Shown here: one piece after another, positions 16,637-23,423 of the stretch | Layout of the letters: each line of letters opens with the position of its first letter | Position numbering within the stretch: position 1 is the first letter of the stretch | Assembly (NCBI RefSeq): GCF_001279775.1 | Contig: NZ_LGDG01000266.1 | Coordinates: 1 to 44,774, forward strand | DNA: 44,774 bases | Origin: Streptomyces sp. MMG1533 | GTDB lineage: Bacteria; Actinomycetota; Actinomycetes; Streptomycetales; Streptomycetaceae | Reading direction: 5' to 3' | The notes under the pieces: model-generated | Told to the model about the DNA's origin: nothing | What the model saw: only the letters and a program-made list of their open reading frames with translations | The model's database searches: none | Translations under genes and position numbers: made by a program

Positions 16637-17259
16637 AAGGCCGCGATCGGATCGGTGGCGCGTTCGCGGCGGGCCAAGGTGCGCATCACCGGAAGGACGC
16701 CGTGACGAATCACGGCCATGCGGGTGAGGCAGGCGATGACCAAGTCGGTGGCCTCGGCCGGCACCGACGGGGTGGGTGCCTCCAGGCTGACGGCAAGGTC
16801 GTCGAGGTGGACAACAAGTTCCACGAGCCGGGTTAGCAGACACTGATCGAGCGGCAGTACGTGGGCGAACACGCCGACAGGCTGGTCGAGCTGCATGGTC
16901 GGCAACTGCACTGCGAGCCGGGCGCGAGCGGCGTCAAACTCCTCGACCAGGGTGGCAGGCCCACCGGCCGCCTCCTGCTCGCCCACCTCGCGGATCCGAC
17001 GCGGCACCGCATCCTCCAGATGCGGCGCCGGGCCGGCGCCAGACAGGAAGTACGCGACAGCATCGATGGGCGTCCCGCCCGCCGGTGGCAGCTCGGCCAG
17101 CCAACGCTCGACGTTGAAGACCGCCCGGGCCAGATGCCCGGCTAGACCGCTGATCCGGAACTCGGCCAGTGCGCTCGGCTGCTCCCACCGTTCGGCCAGC
17201 ACCGGCGAACGCAGCAGCCGGGACGCGACCTCGGCCGTGTCGAGAAATGCGGAGATCAC
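16633..17259 (-). CDS. Mycothiol-dependent maleylpyruvate isomerase-family protein (IS cargo)
   Basis: The 208-residue protein starts at GTG 17259 (VISAFLDTAEVASRLL). It has the MDMPI/DinB-like four-helix layout: SGLAGHLARAVFNVERWL near residue 40, then TRLVELVVHLDDLAVSL, which supplies Glu and His metal ligands, and a C-terminal segment ending DPIAAF. Family members use mycothiol to isomerise or transfer thiol to small molecules; the substrate here is unknown. It lies wholly inside the IS256-type element, antisense to the transposase with overlapping stops. TAGCCT four bases before the GTG could be a -10 box of a leaderless transcript. It may give the element a detoxification benefit, which is inference. 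Confidence 0.8.
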   Translation of the reverse strand: MISAFLDTAEVASRLLRSPVLAERWEQPSALAEFRISGLAGHLARAVFNVERWLAELPPAGGTPIDAVAYFLSGAGPAPHLEDAVPRRIREVGEQEAAGGPATLVEEFDAARARLAVQLPTMQLDQPVGVFAHVLPLDQCLLTRLVELVVHLDDLAVSLEAPTPSVPAEATDLVIACLTRMAVIRHGVLPVMRTLARRERATDPIAAF

Positions 17260-17372
17260 ACCGGCAGGCTAGCGGCTGGCCTGCCACGTTGCCATCCGCT
17301 GTCCGAGATTTCCATGGCGGCCCCCTCTGACTATGCGCGTGATCCGCCAGACAGGCCCTAATCACAAGTCAC

Positions 17373-17399
17373 ACGATCCACAACTCTTGACAATTACTC
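17373..17399. repeat. Right terminal inverted repeat of the IS256-type element
   Basis: Read inward from 17399 on the minus strand: GAGTAATTGTCAAG, then AGTTGTGGATCG. It pairs with the left repeat at 21 of 27 positions. On the plus strand it contains TTGACA (17387-17392), an outward-facing consensus -35 box. Confidence 0.88.
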
Positions 17400-17408
17400 G
17401 ACATCACC
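17400..17408. repeat. Target-site duplication, right copy
   Basis: GACATCACC, identical to 15248-15256 at the other end of the element. Confidence 0.9.
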
Positions 17409-17439
17409 TCTCCCTGCCGTCCCTATAACTTTTCAGGTT

Positions 17440-17473
17440 GCCCCCGCATGCTCCTGAAGGAGAATGCGGGGGC
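17440..17473 (+). promoter_or_regulatory. 5' leader hairpin of the peptidoglycan-binding gene
   Basis: A perfect 10-bp stem (GCCCCCGCAT 17440-17449 and ATGCGGGGGC 17464-17473) encloses an inner CTCC/GGAG pairing. It ends 23 bp before the chosen start. It could act as an attenuator or mRNA-stability element, or be an upstream terminator. Confidence 0.5.
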
Positions 17474-17496
17474 AGCTATTCGACATAGGGGGATGC

Positions 17497-18030
17497 GTGA
17501 CGTCTTTCAGCAAGGGTGCAGTCGCGATACTGACGGCGGGAGCTGCCGTCCTTACAGTGGGGCTCGGGGCTTCGCCGGCATCAGCCAAGGCGTCTGACGG
17601 CTTCGTCCGCGGTTACGACAAGTTCACCGACGACTTCGACGATGAGGGCACGCTCAGTACGACGGTCAACGAGAAGTCCAATGCGACCTGTCTGTGGCAG
17701 TCGATCCTGTGGGCGGAAGGAATCAACGCCAGCAGGGACAGCGTCGACGGGGTCTTCGGCGACAGGACGGCCGAGGCCACCCGCATTCTCCAGGACCGGT
17801 GGGGCCTGACGAACGACGGCGTGGTGGGCAAGGGGACCTTCGCTGAGGCGGGAGATCGTCTCGAGTATCGCAACGGCAGCACCTTCCGCGGCGAGGAGCT
17901 CGGAGTGACGTACAGGGGAAGCAAGTACGCCATCTGGCTTTACCGAGACGTCCAAGGCCGATACCAGTTCCGAGACGGCAACGGTGACATGCGTATCGCC
18001 GGGTACGACCACTGGACCTGCACGACCTGA
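17497..18030 (+). CDS. Secreted peptidoglycan-binding-domain protein
   Basis: The 177-residue product begins at GTG 17497 with a Sec signal (AVAILTAGAAVLTVGLGASPASA, cleavage near AKA). It then has an acidic stretch (DKFTDDFDDEGT) and a PG_binding_1-like repeat: CLWQSILWAEG, VDGVFGDRTAEATRILQDRW, GLTNDGVVGKGTFAEAGDRL. Such domains bind cell-wall glycan-peptide, usually to position a hydrolase. Here no catalytic domain follows, and the protein ends with a small beta-rich region that includes YDHWTCTT. It is exported and probably wall-associated. Its upstream region was hit by the IS256-type insertion, which ends 97 bp before the start. Confidence 0.8.
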   Translation: MTSFSKGAVAILTAGAAVLTVGLGASPASAKASDGFVRGYDKFTDDFDDEGTLSTTVNEKSNATCLWQSILWAEGINASRDSVDGVFGDRTAEATRILQDRWGLTNDGVVGKGTFAEAGDRLEYRNGSTFRGEELGVTYRGSKYAIWLYRDVQGRYQFRDGNGDMRIAGYDHWTCTT

Positions 18031-18038
18031 TCGCGGAC

Positions 18039-18068
18039 CGCCCCGTGCGCCGTGAGGCGTACGGGGCG
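18039..18068 (+). terminator. Terminator after the peptidoglycan-binding gene
   Basis: A 13-bp stem: CGCCCCGT (18039-18046) with ACGGGGCG (18061-18068), continued by GCGCC/GGCGT around a GTGA loop. It begins 9 bp after the stop. Confidence 0.75.
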
Positions 18069-18089
18069 ACGTTCCCTCGGCCTGACGAA

Positions 18090-18222
18090 AAGACGCGGGA
18101 GTGGAGGCTTGCCCTGACGGAACGACTGTTGGCGGCGCAGGACTGCGCTGAGCGGCTGGCCGATGAGAACCGTCAGCTCGCGGAGGAGAACTGGCAGCTC
18201 AGGCTGGCGCGCTCCCGAACGG
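18090..18222 (+). pseudogene. Coiled-coil fragment, unknown
   Basis: An open stretch reads REWRLALTERLLAAQDCAER and LADENRQLAEENWQLRLARS, with clear leucine heptads. A possible GTG start at 18045 lies inside the terminator hairpin, and the 3' side runs into the IS5 element. It is more likely a broken gene than an intact small protein. Family not recognised. Confidence 0.25.
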
Positions 18223-19089
18223 TCATGCGGCTTGTGGCATCACGTAGCCGGGGGCGACGTCGCGCCGTTCGGCCGGACGATGCGCGCGGCGGGTGAGCCG
18301 CCGGGTCATGAGCGTGATCGCGGCCCAGGTCATGAGTGATTCGCTCATCTCGGGGAGTCGTTCGTGGTCGCGGCAGTGCCTTCGGGCCCTCATGATCCAC
18401 GACCATGATCGTTCAACCGCCCAGCGGCGCGGCAGGACGACGAAACCCTTGGTGTCCGGCGGCCGGCGCACCGTCTTGACGGTGATGTCGAGGTACTTCT
18501 CCGCCCAGGGAATGAGTCCGTTCTTGGCGTAGGCGGAGTCGGCCCAGACGATGGCGATCTCCGGATGCAGGAACGCGAGGCGGAACAGCAACTCGCGGGC
18601 GACCAGGGAGTCCTGGGCGTCGGCGGGGGTGACCATCACCAGCAGCACGAGGCTGCGATGGTCGCAGATCAGGTGCCGTTTCCGCCCATTGATCAGCTTC
18701 CCGCCCTCCCATCCGCGGGTGGCTTTGCTGACGGTCTCGGAGGCTTTGATGGACTGGCTGTCCACGATCACTGAGGCAGTGTTGGGTGCCTTTCCCGCGG
18801 TGAGGCGGATCCGGCGGCGGAGCTGGTCGCGGATGACGCCGATGACCCCGGCCGCCGCCCAGCGTCTGGCGAACCCGTAGATCGTGCGCCAGGGCGGGTA
18901 GTCGGCGGGCATGGCACGCCATTTTATTCCGTTATCGACCAGATAGCGGATGCCGTCAATGATCTCCCTGCGGGGCCACTTCTCGGGATGGCCGCCTCGT
19001 TTGGTCTGGCAGGCGGGGGTGGGCAACAGCGGTGCGATGAGGGCCCATTCGGCGTCGGTGGTGTCGGAGGGGTAGCGGGATGCGCGCAT
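18223..19089 (-). CDS. IS5-family transposase, intact
   Basis: The 288-residue protein begins MRASRYPSDTTDAEWALIAPLL, the usual opening with the DUF4096 domain. The DDE domain is complete: Asp110 in VIVDSQSIKA, Asp184 in VWADSAYAKN and Glu226 in WAVERSWSWIMRARR. IS5 transposases cut and paste their element through this triad. The coding frame is uninterrupted, unlike the other IS5 pieces in the window. I could not find convincing terminal inverted repeats; only a short TCATGCG-like match flanks the gene, so the element borders remain open. Confidence 0.9.
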   Translation of the reverse strand: MRASRYPSDTTDAEWALIAPLLPTPACQTKRGGHPEKWPRREIIDGIRYLVDNGIKWRAMPADYPPWRTIYGFARRWAAAGVIGVIRDQLRRRIRLTAGKAPNTASVIVDSQSIKASETVSKATRGWEGGKLINGRKRHLICDHRSLVLLVMVTPADAQDSLVARELLFRLAFLHPEIAIVWADSAYAKNGLIPWAEKYLDITVKTVRRPPDTKGFVVLPRRWAVERSWSWIMRARRHCRDHERLPEMSESLMTWAAITLMTRRLTRRAHRPAERRDVAPGYVMPQAA

Positions 19090-19095
19090 GAAATA

Positions 19096-19153
19096 GGAGA
19101 AAGGGGCCGGTCCCGGGGTGCGGACGGCGGGCCGGGCCGACCCCCTGTTCTCC
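19096..19153 (-). terminator. Terminator of the RacP-like gene
   Basis: GGAGAAAGGGG (19096-19106) pairs with CCCCCTGTTCTCC (19141-19153), with inner GC-rich pairing. It lies about 30 bp downstream of the minus-strand gene ending at 19182, just outside the IS5 transposase start. Confidence 0.55.
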
Positions 19154-19181
19154 TTCGTGGTGGTGGGCTCCGCCGCTGCGG

Positions 19182-19625
19182 CTACTGGATCTGCGGGCGG
19201 GCGATCATGTCGAGGGCGCTTTGGACCGCGTTCATCTGGGCGACGACGTACTTCACCCAGCGGCTCTTGGGAAAGAGCCTGGCGTGCGGGGCCAGGACAC
19301 CGGTGATGACCCGGCTGATCTGCGTGAACTTCACATCAGCCCACTGCTGTTCCCATTCCTCCAGCGCGTCGGGGTCCAGGCAGAAGCGGTAGCCGTCCCT
19401 CGGTGACCACACCAGCGGCGGCCAGTCCTTCTCGCCGGCCAGTTCACGGAAGGCGGCCAGCCCGCGCACCAGCTGGGAGCCGGACAACTCGGTGACCGCC
19501 ATCAGCCGGGGCTTCTTCAGCCCGGCCGGGGCGACCTCCATCAACGCGAGCCGGATCGAGTCGGCGTGACGGCCCGCCGTGGGCGAGCGGCGTCTGTCAC
19601 GCTCCGTCGTTCGGGAGCGCGCCAT
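19182..19625 (-). CDS. RacP-like protein of Streptomyces mobile elements
   Basis: The 147-residue protein starts MARSRTTERDRRRSPTAGRH and continues ADSIRLALMEVAPAGLKKPR, SQLVRGLAAFRELAGEKDWP, LVWSPRDGYRFCLDPDALEE and ISRVITGVLAPHARLFPKSR. The HADSIRLAL...LMAVTELSGSQL part resembles a winged-helix DNA-binding region. I recall similar proteins annotated RacP on Streptomyces plasmids and integrated elements, with function unproven; this identification is from memory. ATG 19625 follows the upstream frame's TAA by three bases (a GTG at 19628 is possible), so the two were co-transcribed. Confidence 0.6.
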   Translation of the reverse strand: MARSRTTERDRRRSPTAGRHADSIRLALMEVAPAGLKKPRLMAVTELSGSQLVRGLAAFRELAGEKDWPPLVWSPRDGYRFCLDPDALEEWEQQWADVKFTQISRVITGVLAPHARLFPKSRWVKYVVAQMNAVQSALDMIARPQIQ

Positions 19626-19628
19626 CAC

Positions 19629-19905
19629 TTACTCGCCCCGCAGGAGCCGGGCCAGTGCCTCGTCCACGTCGACGTCGCCGGTTTCGACGGCGTGCTCGAT
19701 CCATTCGAGGGCGGCCCTCACCCGGGCGATGTTCTCGCCCAGCACTGCTTTCTCGTCCTCGCGGACGGTGCGGCCGTGCAGGCCGGGGACCACCCGGTTG
19801 GCGGTGGCCACGAAGGTGTGACAGGCCCCGACGAGGTCCAGGAACTCCGCCGTCCGCTCGAACCGGTGGACGGCCGGCGCCAGTTCACTCGTTCGCTCGT
19901 GGTGG
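19629..19905 (-). pseudogene. 5'-truncated partner gene of the RacP-like gene
   Basis: The minus-strand frame ending at 19629 reads TSELAPAVHRFERTAEFLDL, VGACHTFVATANRVVPGLHG, EDEKAVLGENIARVRAALEW and DVDEALARLLRGE. It is clearly coding, alpha-helical and of unknown function. Upstream of about 19905 it changes into Arg/Pro/His-rich shadow sequence because a different plus-strand fragment begins there. The start and N-terminus are therefore lost. Confidence 0.5.
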
Positions 19906-20312
19906 TGCGCCCGCCCGACACCCCCTCCCCGCAGACCCTGCGCAGCAACTATGTCCACGACGACAGGTACATCGCCGCTGACGACAAGCGGGTACGGCGC
20001 GTGGAGCGCGACGTCCACACGGGCGTGAGCAGTAGCGAGGTAGGGCAACTGGTGGACCGGAAGGTGTTCTGCGAGCCCGAGGCGGACGACGACACCGACG
20101 AGGCCCGCGTCGCCGCGATCGTGGAGGCCGTGTTCGCGCTGCTGCCCGTCTGCGCGGGCCCGTGCGAGCAGGGTGGGGTGGGGCGGCGCGGGCCGATCGG
20201 CGAGCCGTTCCCGCTGGAGCAGGTGGGCCGCTGGACGTGGGTGCAGGGCCCGCAGGGGCCCGTCATCATCCCCGACCGCCTCGAACGCCTCACCAACTGG
20301 TGCGTTGAGCGG
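19897..20312 (+). pseudogene. Internal fragment of an unknown gene
   Basis: The plus-strand frame reads like protein without a start: PPDTPSPQTLRSNYVHDDRY, IAADDKRVRRVERDVHTGVS, EARVAAIVEAVFALLPVC and EPFPLEQVGRWTWVQGPQGP, then VIIPDRLERLTNW. It begins abruptly at the junction with the minus-strand fragment and ends where a LuxR relic starts on the other strand. I do not recognise the family. Confidence 0.4.
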
Positions 20313-20482
20313 CGCCCGCCGTTTCGAGCAGCACCGCCGCGAGCGTCGCCCGACAGAGCACACCGAGCTTCGCGCAGACATGCCCGAGGTGGTTCTCGAT
20401 CGTCTTCACGCTCAGCAGTTGCTCCCGCCCGATCTGCCGGTTCGTCAGCCCGGTCGCCGTCAGCCGGGGCACGGCCAGCTCC
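20290..20482 (-). pseudogene. LuxR-type helix-turn-helix relic
   Basis: The minus strand encodes PRLTATGLTNRQIGREQLLS and VKTIENHLGHVCAKLGV, the GerE/LuxR DNA-binding helix-turn-helix (normally LT..GLTNREIA..L..S.KTVE.HL..V..KLGV). The remainder of the regulator upstream is absent. It is a C-terminal remnant. Confidence 0.65.
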
Positions 20483-20985
20483 TGCGCGGGGAGCCACGCG
20501 CCGCTCGCGTCCCCGCCCGTTGGTGTCCTGTCTCAAGCAAGTCCGGGCAGGAGCATGCGTTGACCTGCGGTGCCCGGACTTGCGTGAGACGGGATCTTTC
20601 GTCGCGTCTCACGCAAGGCCCGGATGCAGGTCGCGTCTTCGGGATCCGTGGGCAGGTCACTCGTACTGTGAGTCTTCGCCATCTTCGAACATGCAGGTCG
20701 GAGGCTCTGGCGTGGCGCTCGCTCGGGACACTCATGCTGATCTCGGGCGGGAGTCTGCGGTCTTGATCATCTGTCATGTCGTCGGTCGGCTGTCACATTT
20801 GGGTCATCGAACCCAGCCCAGCCAGCCGGGTTGTCAATGTCAAACAGCCGCTCGCGGCGGCGCGGCCCGAAGGGCACATCAGCCCCCAGCGTCATCTCCC
20901 GGTGCGGTACGCTCTCGCGGCCCACGGCCGGCGACGGCGTCCGCGAGGGGCGCAGCCAGCTCTCCGTTGCATGTAGCGTGCGGAA
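20483..20985. other. Gene-free segment with repeats and a possible relic
   Basis: It contains three copies of a 20-23 bp motif (20530-20628, separate entry). On the minus strand from about 20930 to 20775 there is a protein-like stretch (VPHREMTLGADVPFGPRRRE, RLFDIDNPAGWAGFDDPN) without start or recognised family. No intact gene. Confidence 0.35.
20530..20628. repeat. Three-copy inverted/direct repeat
   Basis: GTCTCAAGCAAGTCCGGGCA (20530-20549) recurs inverted as TGCCCGGACTTGCGTGAGAC (20571-20590; 19 of 20 match). A looser direct copy beginning GTCTCACGCAAG lies at 20606-20628. Copies are about 40 bp apart. They could be ends of a lost mobile element or a regulator-binding array. Confidence 0.6.
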
Positions 20986-21549
20986 ATGACAACAAGCGAG
21001 CGGCTCGCGGAGCAGCTGGACTGGTACTGGCACAAAAACCTGCGGCCGCGGCTGGACGGTCTTACCGATGAGGAGTACTTCTGGGAGCCGGTGCGCGGCT
21101 GCTGGAGCATCCGCCCACGTGGCACGTCGGCCGCACCGATGTCGGCAGGTTCGGGGGAGTGGACGATGGACTTCGCGTCCCCTGACCCGGTGCCGGCGCC
21201 GGTGACCACGATTGCCTGGCGGCTGGCGCACATCATCGTCTCGTGCCTGGGCTATCGGGTCGGATGGTACTTCGGCGGCCAGGACGTCGACTCCGAGACA
21301 TTCGCTTACGCGGGGACCGCTGACGAGGCGCTGAAGCAGCTCGATGAGATGTATGGGACATGGAACGCGGGGGTCCGCGAACTCTCGGACGCTGACCTGG
21401 AGAATCCGCCCACGGTGGGTCCCGAGCGGTTTCCCATGGAGAACAGGGTCCTGCACGTCAACAGGGAGCTGATCCATCACGGCGCCGAGATTTCCCTGCT
21501 GCGCGACCTCTACCGCTGGCAGGACGGAGCCGTACCGCGCCGAATATGA
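20986..21549 (+). CDS. DinB-family protein
   Basis: The 187-residue protein (MTTSERLAEQLDWYWHKNLR) shows the DinB four-helix pattern: PRLDGLTDEEYFWEPVRGCW, TTIAWRLAHIIVSCLGYRV with the first metal-ligand His, and VLHVNRELIHHGAEISLLRD with the last His pair. DinB proteins are metal-binding and often thiol-transferase-like; their substrates are mostly unknown. ATG 20986 is preceded by TAGCGT at -12 to -7 and no ribosome site, suggesting a leaderless transcript. It is monocistronic and followed by the 596-bp IS derivative. Confidence 0.8.
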   Translation: MTTSERLAEQLDWYWHKNLRPRLDGLTDEEYFWEPVRGCWSIRPRGTSAAPMSAGSGEWTMDFASPDPVPAPVTTIAWRLAHIIVSCLGYRVGWYFGGQDVDSETFAYAGTADEALKQLDEMYGTWNAGVRELSDADLENPPTVGPERFPMENRVLHVNRELIHHGAEISLLRDLYRWQDGAVPRRI

Positions 21550-21624
21550 CTTTCCGGTAACCGGCGATCGAGCTTCGGAAACCTACGTGGACTCCGTGAC
21601 GCTCCGTGGCTGCGAGCTTCAGTG

Positions 21625-22220
21625 AAGCTGCGCCCTCTTGAAGTAGCTGGTCAGGGTGGTGGCGTGAGGGTCGTTCGGGGTGGTCATGCTGGTGTTGGGC
21701 GGAGGTCTCGGGTGTAGATCATCTGTCAGCGGGCTCCTTGAGGTTCGTCAGGACGAACAGGGCGCGCAGCACGCCGGTCGCGCGGGCGGGATCGGTGCGG
21801 AGCTTGGTGAGGATCCGCCAGTTCTTGAGATGGGCGAAGCCGTGCTCGACCGGGGCGCGTGCGGCGGCGAGCGCCCGGTTCGCTTCCTTTTCGCTGGTGG
21901 TGAGCTTGCGGGCGCGGGTGGCCTTGAAGCCGGTGACGACCACGGGGTCATCCGGGTCGTCGTCCAGGCAGAGGAAGCCGAGATCGGCCAGGGCGCCGAG
22001 GCCGGCGGCGCGTAGGTGGGACAGGATGCGGTCACGTCGGGCGGCGGTGATGTCGTGAGTGCGGCCGGGCCGAGCCGCGGAGATCCAGATCATACGAGGA
22101 CCCGCAAAACCAACCCTGCCAGCCGATCCACACCTCAGACTGCCACCCACCACCAGCACGAGCACCCCGAACGACCCTCACGCCACCACCCTGATCAGCT
22201 ACTTCAAGATGGCGCAGCTT
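21625..22220. mobile_element. Deletion derivative of an IS with long inverted ends
   Basis: The ends read inward almost identically for about 60 bp (21625 onward and 22220 backward), starting AAGCTGCGCC and sharing GGGTGGTGGCGTGAGGGTCG. Similarity continues more weakly to about 90 bp. Between them lies only the C-terminal part of a DDE_Tnp_4 (IS5-superfamily) transposase. No target duplication is evident. At 596 bp it is too short to encode a whole transposase, so it resembles a MITE-like non-autonomous copy. Confidence 0.7.
21719..22110 (-). pseudogene. DDE_Tnp_4 (IS5-superfamily) transposase, C-terminal part
   Basis: The minus-strand frame reads WISAARPGRTHDITAARRDR, ALADLGFLCLDDDPDDPVVV and RAPVEHGFAHLKNWRILTKL (catalytic Glu), ending LTNLKEPADR. 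This is the last half of an IS5-superfamily transposase with the DDE_Tnp_4 fold. The N-terminal helix-turn-helix and first catalytic Asp are deleted. The stop lies just inside the left inverted repeat. Confidence 0.75.
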
Positions 22221-22221
22221 T

Positions 22222-22929
22222 CTATGATGGGCCCGTTTCCGCTGATGTCGCGTCAAGGATTGCGAGGTCGAAACCGGCCTCGGTCAGGACAGCGGCGGCA
22301 ACTCCGCGGCCGACCTGGGCGAGACCGATCAGCAGGTCGTCGCAGTCGATGCGGTCGGAGCCCTTCTGCTGGGATCGTGCCTCCGCGAGGTCGATCGCCT
22401 TGCGGGAGTAAGGGGTCCAGGCGATCCGTTCGGCCGCTTGGGAGGCGCCCATGCTCAGCCGGGCTCCGACGGACTTGTGGACCGACTCGGGAGAGATGCC
22501 GGCGGCCTGCAGGAGGCGGGTTGCGCTGTTGTCCTCGGCGGTAAGGCCCCGCAGCAGGTGCTCTGTGCCGATGTAGTTGTTGCGGTGGTGCACGGCCGCT
22601 TGCTTGACGTGGACCATCGCTTGGCGGAGGTCGTCGGTCATCGTCTCGGGGCTGTAGCGCTTATGCGGGGCGTGGAAGCGCTGCTGGACCGCTTGCCGGG
22701 TCACTCCCAGAGCGGTGCCGATGTCCGTCCATGAGGAGCCGTGCATCCGGCAGTGCTCGACGTAGTCCTCGACCAAATCGTCCGCCAGGGCCTGTAGTTG
22801 GCCTGCGAGTTGCGCGGCAACCGTCAGCAGGGCGAGCCAGTCGGGCTGCTCTTGGCCGCCGGAGTGGTGAGCGGTGTCGCATCTCCGGTCGACTTCCGCG
22901 ATGAGATCGTCCAGGTCTGGAAGAGCCAT
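22222..22929 (-). CDS. HTH plus Clp N-terminal domain protein, probably autoregulated
   Basis: The 235-residue protein starts at ATG 22929 (MALPDLDDLIAEVDRRC). Residues 60-90 form a helix-turn-helix (SSWTDIGTALGVTRQAVQQR). The C-terminal half is a double Clp-N repeat: RQAMVHVKQAAVHHRNNYIG, TEHLLRGLTAEDNSATRLLQ, TPYSRKAIDLAEARSQQKG and DDLLIGLAQ. There is no AAA+ or protease domain. Clp-N domains bind adaptors or unfolded proteins, so this may be a DNA-binding protein that senses proteostasis or a Clp partner. A 20-bp palindrome overlaps its leaderless promoter, implying control by itself or a dimeric regulator. Its stop lies 1 bp outside the 596-bp IS derivative. Confidence 0.75.
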   Translation of the reverse strand: MALPDLDDLIAEVDRRCDTAHHSGGQEQPDWLALLTVAAQLAGQLQALADDLVEDYVEHCRMHGSSWTDIGTALGVTRQAVQQRFHAPHKRYSPETMTDDLRQAMVHVKQAAVHHRNNYIGTEHLLRGLTAEDNSATRLLQAAGISPESVHKSVGARLSMGASQAAERIAWTPYSRKAIDLAEARSQQKGSDRIDCDDLLIGLAQVGRGVAAAVLTEAGFDLAILDATSAETGPS

Positions 22930-22978
22930 GAGGCAAGTACGCCTTGACAGTTCCAAATTGTCAAGACGTACTTGCCTC
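22930..22978 (-). promoter_or_regulatory. Leaderless promoter inside a 49-bp palindrome
   Basis: GAGGCAAGTACGCCTTGACA (22930-22949) and TGTCAAGACGTACTTGCCTC (22959-22978) are inverted repeats with one mismatch in 20, separated by 9 bp. On the minus strand TTGACA lies exactly 35 bases before the ATG, and CGTACT lies at -12 to -7 after a 17-base spacer. There is no room for a ribosome site, so transcription probably starts at the ATG. Confidence 0.7.
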
Positions 22979-23159
22979 TCTTGCTTGGTGGTGCAGTGGC
23001 CGGACATGACTGAGACGTCAGCTCACTTGCCCGGAGATCTCCGAGACTGCCCGGACATCACAGAGACAGGACAGTTGGGCCGCTCCCGGCCGCACGCCGC
23101 CGGCTCGGCCGCCGTACGGGCTTCGTACGGTACGGCGCCCAGCCCTCGAACAGCGCGTG

Positions 23160-23378
23160 CGCCGCCTCCAGGTCACCATGGGTGCGAGTAGCCCGGCCGC
23201 CGCCCTTGCGACGGGGTTCAAGCTTGCCGAGTCCGCCCGGGCGCGCCGGCGTGTGGTCACCGCACCCCACCTCGTCGCCCTCGTCCGGGCCGGCGCCCGC
23301 TTCGAGAACCGTCAACTCTTCGAAGTCCCGAGGAACCCGCCGCAGCGTGACACACCTCAACCGACCTGCAACTCCTGA
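23160..23378 (+). pseudogene. IS256-type transposase C-terminal relic
   Basis: The frame reads SSPAAALATGFKLAESARAR and APHLVALVRAGARFENRQLF, closely matching the C-terminus of the transposase at 15382-16636 (SPAAAVAMVFKLVESAQARW, LVALVRAGAKFENGIL). The N-terminal 80 percent is missing. Its stop falls inside a right terminal repeat, the layout of a simple IS256 element. Confidence 0.75.
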
Positions 23379-23387
23379 CAGTTGCTC
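23361..23387. repeat. Right inverted repeat of the second IS256 relic
   Basis: Read on the minus strand it begins GAGCAACTGTCAGGAGTTGC, strongly resembling the right repeat at 17373-17399 (GAGTAATTGTCAAGAGTTGT). It abuts the PLP-enzyme gene. Confidence 0.65.
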
Positions 23388-23423
23388 ATGGAACCAGCGC
23401 CGGTGGCGCTACGCTGCTGTGTC

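Larger units (their letters stand above)
15257..17399. mobile_element. IS256-family element carrying a cargo gene
   Basis: The 2143-bp unit is bounded by 27-bp inverted repeats (15257-15283 and 17373-17399, 21 of 27 matching) and an exact 9-bp duplication GACATCACC on both sides. Inside are a frameshifted IS256-type transposase (15382-16636, plus strand) and a mycothiol-dependent isomerase-family gene (16633-17259, minus strand) whose stop overlaps the transposase stop. Simple IS256 elements are about 1.3-1.5 kb and hold only the transposase. The exact duplication shows that the whole block, cargo included, inserted as one unit. It landed upstream of the peptidoglycan-binding gene at 17497. 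Confidence 0.88.

Noticed and set aside
17387..17429. Hybrid promoter between the IS right end TTGACA and TATAAC
   Set aside because: The spacing is 31 bp, far from the 16-19 bp a standard promoter needs.
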